Of a DNA stretch of 34,628 bases, positions 15,662 to 22,860 are shown piece by piece. Numbering within the stretch: position 1 is the stretch's first letter; each line of letters opens with the position of its first letter. Source of the stretch: JAAYDY01 sp964500225 (GTDB lineage: Bacteria > Planctomycetota > Phycisphaerae > FEN-1346 > JAACEH01); assembly GCA_964500225.1 (NCBI GenBank), contig CAZCOA010000030.1, positions 1-34,628 on the forward strand. Direction: 5' to 3'. Below the pieces are notes generated by a model, which saw only the letters and a program-made list of their open reading frames with translations, was not told where the DNA came from and searched no databases. The position numbers and the translations under genes were made by a program.

Positions 15662-17171
15662 GTGGCTTGTGGAACCCGATTTTCTGGTCGAACGCGACCT
15701 GGACCGTTGCATCAACTGCCAGGTTTGCGTCCGCCAGTGCGCCAACGACGTACACTACTACGACGAAGAAGGCGAACTCGTGGCCAGCGACAGCGAACAC
15801 TGCGTCGGCTGCCACCGCTGCGCGACGCTCTGCCCGACCAAGGCCATTCGCATCCAGGAGGCGCCGCTTCAGTTCCGGCCCAACGGCAACTGGACGGCCG
15901 AACGCATCCGCGCCGTGTACAAGCAGGCCGAGGGCGGCGGCATCCTCCTGACGGCCATGGGCAACGACCGGCCGCTGCCGGTCCTGTGGGACAGCCTTCT
16001 GCTGAACGCCAGCCAGGTGACCAATCCGTCCATCGACCCATTGCGGGAGCCGATGGAATTGGTGACGTTCCTGGGCCGCAAGCCCGACCGCGTGAGGGTG
16101 TCCGCCCGCGGTGACGGCAACGTCCGGCTCGAGACGCAGCTCGGACCGCAACTGCGCCTGCAGACGCCGATCATGTTCTCGGCCATGAGCTACGGGTCCA
16201 TCAGCTACAACGCGTCGCTCTCGCTGGCCCGTGCGGCTCGCGAGGCCGGCACGTTCGCCAACTCCGGCGAGGGCGGCCTGCACCGCGACTTCCGCCCCTA
16301 CGCCGACAACATGATCGTGCAGGTGGCCTCGGGCCGCTTCGGCGTGGACGTGGACTACCTCAACCTGGCCGCGGCCGTCGAGATCAAGATCGGCCAGGGC
16401 GCCAAGCCGGGCATCGGCGGGCACCTGCCGGCCGAGAAGGTGGACGCCGAGATCAGCGCCACGCGCATGATTCCCGAGCGGACCGACGCACTGAGCCCCG
16501 CGCCGCACCACGACATCTACTCGATCGAGGACCTGCGGCAACTGATCTTTGCCCTGAAGGAGGCCACGCGGTATCGTAAGCCGGTCGGCGTGAAGATCAG
16601 CGCCGTGCACAACGTGGCGGCCATCGCCTCGGGGTGCGTCCGGGCCGGGGCCGACTTTGTGAGCATCGACGGCGTGCGCGGCGGCACGGGCGCCGCGCCC
16701 ACGGTGATCCGCGACCACGTGGGCATTCCGATCGAGCTGGCCCTGGCCGCCGTGGACTCGCGGCTGCGCGAGGAAGGCATCCGCAACCAGGCGTCGATCG
16801 TCGCCGCCGGCAGCTTCCGCAGTTCCGGCGACGTCATCAAGGCCATTGCCCTCGGCGCCGACGCCGTGTACATCGGCACCGCCGCCCTGGTGGCCATGGG
16901 CTGCCACCTCTGCCAGCGCTGCTACACCGGCAAGTGCAACTGGGGCATCGCCACCCAGGACCCGATGCTGACGAAGCGGCTCAACCCGGACGTGGGCACG
17001 CGGCGGCTGACGAACCTGCTTCGCGGCTGGTCGCTGGAGATCAAGGAAATGCTCGGCGGCATGGGCATCAACGCCATCGAGAGCCTGCGCGGCAACCGCG
17101 AGCACCTGCGCGGCGTCGGCCTGGGCGACCGCGAGCTGAATATCCTCGGCATCAAGGCCGCGGGGGAGTGA
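15654..17171 (+). CDS. Glutamate synthase, ferredoxin-fused FMN synthase subunit
   Basis: 505 residues. Residues 15-70 form a 2x[4Fe-4S] ferredoxin: C19-x2-C22-x2-C25-x3-C29 and C50-x2-C53-x2-C56-x3-C60-P. The rest is the GOGAT central FMN domain, which makes glutamate from 2-oxoglutarate and ammonia: MFSAMSYGSISYNASLSLA, NSGEGG, KIGQGAKPGIGGHLP, SIDGVRGGTGAAP and GADAVYIGTAAL. The Fe-S site near the FMN reads C417-H-L-C420-Q-R-C423-Y-T-G-K-C428. The three cysteines of the 3Fe-4S cluster (x5, x4 spacing) are kept and a fourth, Cys420, is added. The start is TTG at 15654, overlapping the glutaminase stop. The fused ferredoxin suggests electrons arrive from the neighbouring ferredoxin and flavoprotein. 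Confidence 0.93.
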   Translation: MRKWLVEPDFLVERDLDRCINCQVCVRQCANDVHYYDEEGELVASDSEHCVGCHRCATLCPTKAIRIQEAPLQFRPNGNWTAERIRAVYKQAEGGGILLTAMGNDRPLPVLWDSLLLNASQVTNPSIDPLREPMELVTFLGRKPDRVRVSARGDGNVRLETQLGPQLRLQTPIMFSAMSYGSISYNASLSLARAAREAGTFANSGEGGLHRDFRPYADNMIVQVASGRFGVDVDYLNLAAAVEIKIGQGAKPGIGGHLPAEKVDAEISATRMIPERTDALSPAPHHDIYSIEDLRQLIFALKEATRYRKPVGVKISAVHNVAAIASGCVRAGADFVSIDGVRGGTGAAPTVIRDHVGIPIELALAAVDSRLREEGIRNQASIVAAGSFRSSGDVIKAIALGADAVYIGTAALVAMGCHLCQRCYTGKCNWGIATQDPMLTKRLNPDVGTRRLTNLLRGWSLEIKEMLGGMGINAIESLRGNREHLRGVGLGDRELNILGIKAAGE

Positions 17172-17175
17172 ACGC

Positions 17176-17619
17176 GTGAAACGTATTTACGCCAAGGAAC
17201 ATCTGTGCATCGGGTGCCGGCTGTGCGAGGTCCATTGCCTGGTCCAGCACTCGAAGTCGAAGCGGATCATCACGGCCATGACGCGCGAGAAGAGCCACAT
17301 CACGCCGCGCGTCCGCGTCCAGGAGTCCGGCCAGGTGACCTTCGCGCTACAGTGCCGCCACTGCGAGCGCCCGCGGTGCCTCGAGGCGTGCATGACCGGC
17401 GCGATCACGCGCGACCCGAAGACGGGCGTCATCCTGCACGACGCCGACAAGTGCGTCGGGTGCTGGATGTGTCTGATGAGCTGCCCGGTCGGCGCCATTC
17501 AGCGCGGCCGCGAGGGCCACGTCGCCAGCAAGTGCGACCTGTGCCAGGGGCTCGACGTGCCCGCTTGCGTCGAAAACTGTCCGAACGAAGCACTTGTGTT
17601 TGAGGAGCGACGACGGTGA
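17176..17619 (+). CDS. Four-cluster ferredoxin (HycB/CooF/DmsB-like) of split GOGAT
   Basis: 147 residues with 16 cysteines in four groups: CIGCRLCEVHC (C11, C14, C17, C21), CRHCERPRCLEAC, CVGCWMCLMSCP and CDLCQGLDVPACVENCP. This fits four [4Fe-4S] clusters in the order of the electron-transfer subunits of hydrogenases and molybdoenzymes. Here it lies between the FMN synthase and a flavoprotein reductase, so it most likely carries electrons from NAD(P)H to the ferredoxin domain of the synthase. The GTG start at 17176 has GGGGAG 7 nt upstream, 4 nt after the previous stop. The stop overlaps the next start as GTGA. No signal peptide, so it is cytoplasmic. Confidence 0.9.
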   Translation: MKRIYAKEHLCIGCRLCEVHCLVQHSKSKRIITAMTREKSHITPRVRVQESGQVTFALQCRHCERPRCLEACMTGAITRDPKTGVILHDADKCVGCWMCLMSCPVGAIQRGREGHVASKCDLCQGLDVPACVENCPNEALVFEERRR

Positions 17620-18905
17620 ATTACTTGATTGTCGGCAACTCCGCGGCCGCTGTCGGCGCGATCGAGGCCCTCCGGGCCGCCGACCGCGACGGGCGCATCA
17701 CGCTGCTGGCCGCCGAGCCGGATCACACGTACTCACGGCCGCTGATCTCGTACCTGCTTGCCGGCAAGGTCGCCGGCCAGCGCATGAGCTACCGTCCGGC
17801 GGAATTCTACGAGACGCACGGCGTCGAGGCACACCTCGGCGAGGAAGTCGTCCGCGTCGATCCGGCGGCGCGAGCCGTGACCACCGCGGCGGACCGCCGC
17901 TTCGAGTACGATCGGCTGCTGCTGGCCACCGGCGGCAAGCCGTTTGTCCCGCCCATCGCCGGCCTCGACACCGGCGGCGTCTTCACGTTCACCCGATGGG
18001 ACGACGTGCGGCGGATCGAGTCGCACCTGGCCGAGCACTCGGTGCGCGATGCCGTGGTCCTGGGCGGCGGCATGATCGGCCTGAAGGCCGCCGAGGCCCT
18101 GATGGCACGCGGCCTGAAGGTCACCATCGTCGAGCTGGCCGACCGGCTCCTCAGCACCACCCTCGACGCCGAGGCGGGGGCGATCCTCGCCGAGGCCCTG
18201 CGCCGACGCGACGCCGCCGTCTGCCTTCAGACCACGGTGGACCGGGTGCTCTCACGCGGCGGCACGATCCAGGGCGTTCACCTGACCAACGATTTCGAGA
18301 TCTATTGTCAGATGCTCGTGGTGGCCATCGGCGTAGTGCCCAACGTGGCTTTCCTGGCCGGCAGCGGCATCGCGACGCGCCGCGGCATCGTCGTGGACGA
18401 CCGGATGCGCACCAGCGTCGAGGACGTCTATGCCGCCGGCGACGTGGTGGAGGCCGACGACGTGCTGCTGGGCGAGAAGCGGCCGATCCCGATTCTGCCG
18501 CTGGCGTACCGGCAGGGCTTCGTCGCGGGCCGCAACATGGCCGGCCAGGACGAGTGCTACCACGGCGGCATGGCCATGAACAGCATCGAAATCTGCGACG
18601 TGCCGACCATTGCCATCGGTCGCACCACCGTCTGCGACAACTGCGCCGACGAGGGGTGCGAGGTGCTGGTGCGTCGCGATCCGAAGCAAGGCATCTACAA
18701 GAAGGTCGTGCTCCGCCAGGGGCGGATGGTGGGCGTGATCCTGGTGGGCGAGATCGACAATGCGGGCATCTTCGCGGGGCTCATCGAACGGCAACTGAAC
18801 GTCGAGGCCCTGAAGCCGCTGCTGCTGTCGAGCGAGTTCGGGCTGTTGTCGCTCGACAGCGAGTACCGCAAGCACATGGTCAGTGGACCGGGGATCGAGG
18901 TATGA
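17616..18905 (+). CDS. FAD/NAD(P)H pyridine-nucleotide oxidoreductase of split GOGAT
   Basis: 429 residues of the class with NirB, rubredoxin and ferredoxin reductases. The FAD-binding start is YLIVGNSAAAVGAIEAL. TYSRPLISYLL follows the first domain, LLLATGGKP closes it, the NAD(P) fold is VVLGGGMIGLKAAEAL, and the second FAD motif is TSVEDVYAAGDV. There is no redox-active CxxxxC near the FAD, so it is not a disulfide reductase. An unusual C340-x2-C343-x4-C348 cluster lies in the C-terminal interface domain. It probably oxidises NAD(P)H and feeds the ferredoxins. The GTG at 17616 overlaps the ferredoxin stop, and its own stop overlaps the next gene as ATGA, so all are co-translated. NADH versus NADPH cannot be decided from sequence. 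Confidence 0.9.
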   Translation: MNYLIVGNSAAAVGAIEALRAADRDGRITLLAAEPDHTYSRPLISYLLAGKVAGQRMSYRPAEFYETHGVEAHLGEEVVRVDPAARAVTTAADRRFEYDRLLLATGGKPFVPPIAGLDTGGVFTFTRWDDVRRIESHLAEHSVRDAVVLGGGMIGLKAAEALMARGLKVTIVELADRLLSTTLDAEAGAILAEALRRRDAAVCLQTTVDRVLSRGGTIQGVHLTNDFEIYCQMLVVAIGVVPNVAFLAGSGIATRRGIVVDDRMRTSVEDVYAAGDVVEADDVLLGEKRPIPILPLAYRQGFVAGRNMAGQDECYHGGMAMNSIEICDVPTIAIGRTTVCDNCADEGCEVLVRRDPKQGIYKKVVLRQGRMVGVILVGEIDNAGIFAGLIERQLNVEALKPLLLSSEFGLLSLDSEYRKHMVSGPGIEV

Positions 18906-19663
18906 CGACGACGGCACAGGCCGGGAGCGTCACGCTCTCGGCGCGCGGCAAAACCTATCGGGAACTGAACGAGGAGATTCGCCGGGCCTTCGACGGCGGC
19001 GCGGCGTGCATCGAGCTGCACGACGTCATGGGACACCGGTACATCGGTTGCGGCCTGTCGGGATCGGGGCGGATCGTGGTGCACGGCACGCCCGGCAACG
19101 ACATGGCGGCGTTCATGGACGGTCCCGAGATCATCGTTTATGGCAACGGGCAGGACGCCATCGGCAACACGATGAACCGCGGCCGTGTGGTCATCCACGG
19201 CGAGGCCGGCGACGTACTGGGCCACTCGATGCGCGGCGGGACGATCCTGGTGCGCGGCAGCGTGGGCTACCGGGCCGGCATCCACATGAAGAGCTATCGC
19301 GACAAGCGGGCCGAAGTCGTCATCGGCGGCGCGGCCGGCGATTACCTCGGCGAGTACATGGCCGGCGGCCTGATGATCGTCCTGGGTCTGGGACGCCTGC
19401 CGGGGCAGCCCATCAGCGGCATCTACACCGGCACCGGCATGCATGGCGGCAAGATGATCCTCGGCGATGATATCGAGGAGTACCGCCTCGGCCGCGAGGT
19501 CGGCAAGAGCGACCTGGACGCCGCGGACCGGGACGAGTTGCAGCGGTTCGTCGAGCAGTATGTGGCGGCCTTCGGCGGCCGGGTCGAGGACATCCTGAAC
19601 CGGCAGTTCGTCAAGCTGCTGCCCGTGTCGCGGCGGCCCTACGGGCGGATCTACGTATACTGA
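18902..19663 (+). CDS. Glutamate synthase GXGXG (alpha C-terminal) subunit
   Basis: 253 residues forming the right-handed beta-helix found at the C-terminus of large GltB, encoded separately as in archaeal-type GOGAT. Repeating G-x-G and G-x-x-x-G steps run through the middle: GCGLSGSGRIVVHGTPGND, YGNGQDAIGNTMNRGRVVIHG, GDVLGHSMRGGTILVRG and GDYLGEYMAGG. The helix is non-catalytic and holds the amidotransferase and synthase domains in place around the ammonia channel. The ATG overlaps the reductase stop by 4 nt. It completes the five-gene unit; no clear terminator follows before the efp promoter. Confidence 0.93.
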   Translation: MTTTAQAGSVTLSARGKTYRELNEEIRRAFDGGAACIELHDVMGHRYIGCGLSGSGRIVVHGTPGNDMAAFMDGPEIIVYGNGQDAIGNTMNRGRVVIHGEAGDVLGHSMRGGTILVRGSVGYRAGIHMKSYRDKRAEVVIGGAAGDYLGEYMAGGLMIVLGLGRLPGQPISGIYTGTGMHGGKMILGDDIEEYRLGREVGKSDLDAADRDELQRFVEQYVAAFGGRVEDILNRQFVKLLPVSRRPYGRIYVY

Positions 19664-19680
19664 GTGTCCTCGTTGCGCTC

Positions 19681-19709
19681 TTGTGCTATCGGCGCCGGGC
19701 GGCTACAAT
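19681..19709 (+). promoter_or_regulatory. Promoter of efp
   Basis: TTGTGC (19681-19686), 17 nt, TACAAT (19704-19709), beginning 18 nt after the GXGXG stop. The start point would be near 19716, giving a leader of about 93 nt. It makes efp independent of the GOGAT operon. Confidence 0.6.
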
Positions 19710-19808
19710 GCTGCTCTTGGTTGTCGTGCGGCGGCCCTGCCATGGGAACCGCGCGGCAGCTGTAGCGAAGCATTGTCAAGCGAACCGGTCTGAAGGCAGG
19801 GAGTCTCT

Positions 19809-20369
19809 ATGGGTATCAAGGCAATCGATCTGCGTCGCGGCATGGCCGTGGAATACAAGGACGGTATCTGGATCTGCGTCGGCAACGAGAAGGTGGCCAA
19901 GGGCAACTGGCGCAGCTCGCAGGTCATCCAGTTGAAGAACCTCCAGACGGGTCAACTTCTCAAGGAGCGGTTCCGGACGGACGAACTGTTCAACGAAATC
20001 TACCTCGAACGCAAGGAGATGGAATACCTCTACGCCAACGGCGACCATTACGTCTTCATGGATCCGTCCACCTACGATCAGGTGGAAATCGGATCGGACT
20101 TCATCGGCGACGCCGCTGTGTACCTGACGCCGAACCTACGCGTGCAGGTGGCGTTCGTCGAGGGCAAGGCCGTCACGTTCGACCTGCCCAACACGGTCGA
20201 GCTGACGGTTGCCGACACCCCGCCGCAGATTCAGGGCGCCACGGCCACCGCCCAGATGAAGGAAGCCCTGTGCGAGGGCGGGGCGAGAATCAAGGTGCCG
20301 GCCTTCATCGAGAACGGCGAGGTCATCAAGGTGGACACCCGCACCGGCGAGTACCTGAGCCGGGCCTGA
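19809..20369 (+). CDS. efp: Elongation factor P
   Basis: 186 residues, the standard bacterial length, with three beta-barrel domains. It binds ribosomes stalled at polyproline and promotes peptide bond formation. The N-terminal KOW-like domain starts GIKAIDLRRGMAVEYKDG, and the C-terminal OB domain ends VPAFIENGEVIKVDTRTGEYLSR, the EF-P signature. The domain I loop that enters the peptidyl transferase centre reads NEKVAKGNWRSS in place of the common KPGKGxAF. Lys31, before Gly32, is the likely tip residue, with Trp34-Arg35 after it. Whether it is modified is unknown, and no epmA/epmB/epmC or earP gene lies nearby. The ATG at 19809 has AGGGAG upstream. Single-gene unit with its own promoter and terminator. 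Confidence 0.95.
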   Translation: MGIKAIDLRRGMAVEYKDGIWICVGNEKVAKGNWRSSQVIQLKNLQTGQLLKERFRTDELFNEIYLERKEMEYLYANGDHYVFMDPSTYDQVEIGSDFIGDAAVYLTPNLRVQVAFVEGKAVTFDLPNTVELTVADTPPQIQGATATAQMKEALCEGGARIKVPAFIENGEVIKVDTRTGEYLSRA

Positions 20370-20408
20370 GCGGGCGGTTCACACACCTGTCATCCTGGGA
20401 ATGCTCAG

Positions 20409-20442
20409 CGGGGCGAGTCGGTGGACTCGCCCCGTTCTATTC
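20409..20442 (+). terminator. Intrinsic terminator of efp
   Basis: A perfect 11-bp stem, CGGGGCGAGTC (20409-20419) with GACTCGCCCCG (20424-20434), has a GGTG tetraloop and is followed by TTCTATTCT. It lies 40 nt after the efp stop. Confidence 0.8.
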
Positions 20443-20493
20443 TGCGGCGACAGACAGGCCGACCGTGGTGCACGCCCGCGGAATAGAACGGGG
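20430..20493. repeat. Inverted repeat abutting the 10-N gap
   Basis: CCCCGTTCTATTC at 20430-20442 recurs inverted as GAATAGAACGGGG at 20481-20493, a perfect 13 bp, extending to 18 bp with one mismatch. The second arm runs straight into the N run. A direct copy of the inner part, GACTCGCCCCGTT, occurs at 20424-20436 and 20569-20581. The repeats may explain why the assembly broke here. Confidence 0.7.
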
Positions 20494-20503
20494 NNNNNNN
20501 NNN
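20494..20503. other. Assembly gap, 10 N
   Basis: Ten N inside a repeat-rich intergenic stretch downstream of efp. True length is uncertain. No gene appears to be interrupted. Confidence 0.98.
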
Positions 20504-20651
20504 GCCGGGCGGGAGCGGTCTGTTGCCCCGCTGTTGATCCTGTTATGGTGCCGGGGGGCGCGGCGGCAGACTCGCCCCGTTTCCGTTGACGTGGACCCCA
20601 TGCCGCCAGGCCGGTGGCATGGCGATCCGGGCATGGCCATGATCCGCGGCC

Positions 20652-21548
20652 TCATGCGTTTGCAGCGGCCTCGCTGCCGCCATGGTGGCGGCGATAGGCG
20701 GTCGGGGCGACGCCGTACTGGGCCTGGAACGCGCGGCAGAGGTGGCTGACGTCGGTGAACCCCCACTCCTGGGCGACGGTCTTGAGCGAGTCATCCGAGG
20801 TGACCAGTTGGCGGGCGGCGCCGCTGAGCCGGTGCCGCAGGGCGAAGTCCGCGAACGTGATGCCCGTGACGCGGCGGAACATGTCGCTGAATCGGTTGCT
20901 GCTGAGGCCGCAGAGCTTGGCCGCATCGTCGGTGTTGATCCGCTTGCGCGTCGCAAAGACGGCGTCGATGGCCTGTCGCACGCGCGCGAAATCGTCATCG
21001 GCCGGTGCCGCGCTGCCTTGGGGCGGCTGCCAGGCGCGCGTCAGATCCAGAATCGTTTCCAGCAACAGCAGGCGCAACCGCACCTGGCACTGGGGTCCCG
21101 GCTGATCGGCGACGGCCCGGAACCGTTCCGCCGTCTTCAGCATCGCCGGCCGGTCGGCTTCGGCCACCTGCGGCCGGTGGGCCGGCGGCACGGAAAATGG
21201 AAGCAACCAACTATGCCCCGTGTACTCGTCAAAACGTGTGTCGGCGAGCAGGGGAGGATGAATGATCAACGAGAGGCGCCGGCACGGCCGTTCCAGCATC
21301 CGGTAGGCGTGGGGTTCCCACATCCCGCAGAGCCAGACTTGGCCGGGTTCGAGGATGCGTTCCTGGTCGGGGAAAGTGCGAGCCATGCGGCCGCTGAGAA
21401 GGATGCCCAGTTCGACCGGGTAGTGGAACTCGAACGCCGTTCCCCAGGGGACCTCGCCATCGGCGAAGATGCAGAGGATTGGATTTTCCCGCGAGACCGT
21501 CAGGTCCGTGCGTCGGATGGCCATGGCGTCGAGCCAGCCGGATCGCAT
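20652..21548 (-). CDS. AraC-family transcriptional regulator (copy 1)
   Basis: 298 residues. The N-terminal cupin-type sensor domain (FEFHYPVELGILLSGRM, then EPGQVWLCGMWEPHAY) is followed by the C-terminal double helix-turn-helix at about 195-290 (AAKLCGLSSNRFSDMFRRV, then VAQEWGFTDVSHLCRAFQ). About two thirds of residues match copy 2 at 21784-22683 by eye, highest in the DNA-binding half, so the pair arose by duplication. I chose the ATG at 21548 because it aligns with the start of copy 2; the frame continues to 21668 without similarity. The ligand is probably a sugar or other small molecule. A likely target is the divergent peptidase/glycosidase pair, by position only. Confidence 0.92.
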   Translation of the reverse strand: MRSGWLDAMAIRRTDLTVSRENPILCIFADGEVPWGTAFEFHYPVELGILLSGRMARTFPDQERILEPGQVWLCGMWEPHAYRMLERPCRRLSLIIHPPLLADTRFDEYTGHSWLLPFSVPPAHRPQVAEADRPAMLKTAERFRAVADQPGPQCQVRLRLLLLETILDLTRAWQPPQGSAAPADDDFARVRQAIDAVFATRKRINTDDAAKLCGLSSNRFSDMFRRVTGITFADFALRHRLSGAARQLVTSDDSLKTVAQEWGFTDVSHLCRAFQAQYGVAPTAYRRHHGGSEAAANA

Positions 21549-21694
21549 TCCAGATCTCACTTGTCGTCCTCCAGAACGATCGTCGGCAACAGTGCAAAAT
21601 ACAGCGTGTCGGCCACAGGCACGGCTGCCACAACGGCTATTTAAGCAGAGTGGATAGCGATAGGGCAATAGGAAAATTCGCTCATGAGGGAGGA

Positions 21695-21700
21695 ATTATA
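21695..21700 (-). promoter_or_regulatory. -10 box upstream of AraC copy 1
   Basis: TATAAT on the minus strand, in an AT-rich patch about 150 nt upstream of the start at 21548. No clear -35 is seen, as expected if an activator is needed. The surrounding AATTATAC is also present upstream of copy 2. Confidence 0.4.
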
Positions 21701-21783
21701 CAATAAACCAGCGACCGCCGCAGGTGGGGACGGGGCAGACCGCTGGATTGGCGCCGCGTGGTGCGATGTGGCCGCGACGCCCG

Positions 21784-22683
21784 TCAGTCGGGGGTATTTT
21801 TCGTGTCGTCTCCGGCGGTCTGTCTGCGACGATAGACCGTGGGCGGTACACCGTAATGGGCCTGGAACGCGCGGCACAGGTGGCTGATGTCGGTGAAGCC
21901 CCAGTCGTTGGCGATCACCTTCAGGGGGTCGTTGGACCCGACGAGTTGGCGGGCGGCGCCGCTGAGGCGGTACCGCAGGGCGAAGTCCGCGAACGTGATG
22001 CCGGTGACGTTGTGGAACATGTCGCTGAAGCGGTTGCGACTCAGGCCGCACAGTTGGGCGGCGTCCTTCGTGTTGATTCGTTTACGGGTGGCGAAGACGG
22101 CGTCGATGGCCTGCCGCACGCGGCCGAAGTCGTCCGGCGAGGGGGTGGTACTACCCGGTGGCGGTTGCCATCCGCGCGTCAGATCGAGCATGATTTCCCA
22201 TACCAGAAGACGCAACCGCACCTGCGACATCGGGTCGGGCTGCGCGGCGACGGCCAGACGCTCGGTCATGGCCAGCATGGCCGGGCGGTCGGCTTCGGCC
22301 ACGCGCGGCCTTGCCGCAGCGCTGACCGAGAACGGCAGCAGCCAGTTGTGGCCCGGAATTTCCTCGAACCGCGTGTCGGCCAGCAGCGGCGGATGGATGA
22401 TCAGCACCGTCCGGTGGCATGGACGTTCGATGATCTCGTAGCCGTGGGGCTCCCACATGCCGCAGAACCAGACGTCGCCGGGATCGAGAATGCGTTCGTA
22501 GTCGGCGAAGATCCGTCGCATCCGCCCGCGCTGGACAATGCCCAACTCCAGCGGGTAGTGGAACTCGTATGCCGTGGACCAGGGATGATCGCCGGTATTC
22601 AGCAGATAAAGCACCGGTTGCTTTTGTGACACGGGCAGGTCTGTCCGTCTCACGGCCAGGGTGCCTAGGGGGCCAGGTTTCAT
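21784..22683 (-). CDS. AraC-family transcriptional regulator (copy 2)
   Basis: 299 residues with the same layout as copy 1: cupin-like sensor (YEFHYPLELGIVQRGRM, then DPGDVWFCGMWEPHGY) and double helix-turn-helix (AAQLCGLSRNRFSDMFHNV, then IANDWGFTDISHLCRAFQ). The ATG at 22683 has GGAGGG 9 nt upstream. The gene lies 177 bp from, and divergent to, the secreted M14 peptidase, the usual place for a local regulator. The second recognition helix is nearly identical in the two copies, so they may share binding sites, while the sensor halves differ more, which would allow different ligands. Confidence 0.93.
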   Translation of the reverse strand: MKPGPLGTLAVRRTDLPVSQKQPVLYLLNTGDHPWSTAYEFHYPLELGIVQRGRMRRIFADYERILDPGDVWFCGMWEPHGYEIIERPCHRTVLIIHPPLLADTRFEEIPGHNWLLPFSVSAAARPRVAEADRPAMLAMTERLAVAAQPDPMSQVRLRLLVWEIMLDLTRGWQPPPGSTTPSPDDFGRVRQAIDAVFATRKRINTKDAAQLCGLSRNRFSDMFHNVTGITFADFALRYRLSGAARQLVGSNDPLKVIANDWGFTDISHLCRAFQAHYGVPPTVYRRRQTAGDDTKNTPD

Positions 22684-22735
22684 AGTGCGTGCCCTCCACG
22701 AAAGCCGCGGTGCAAAAGACCAATTGCTGGTGCCA

Positions 22736-22755
22736 ATTATACCGAGTATTTCTCG
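22736..22755 (-). promoter_or_regulatory. -10 box and small palindrome upstream of AraC copy 2
   Basis: Perfect TATAAT on the minus strand (plus 22736-22741), directly preceded by the palindrome CGAG-TATTT-CTCG (plus 22743-22755) where the promoter spacer would be. No good -35 lies at the right distance. A protein bound at the palindrome could repress or autoregulate the gene. Confidence 0.45.
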
Positions 22756-22860
22756 TGTTTCCTTTGCTCTATGGTGTAAAACGACAAAAACCCACTCTGG
22801 TATCGGACAGTTTAAGAATTTGTGTGCAGTGATTGTACTTCCGACCTGAGGATGGATGTG

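Noticed and set aside
21549..21668. 40-codon N-terminal extension of AraC copy 1
   Set aside because: It does not align with copy 2, whose start matches the internal ATG at 21548.
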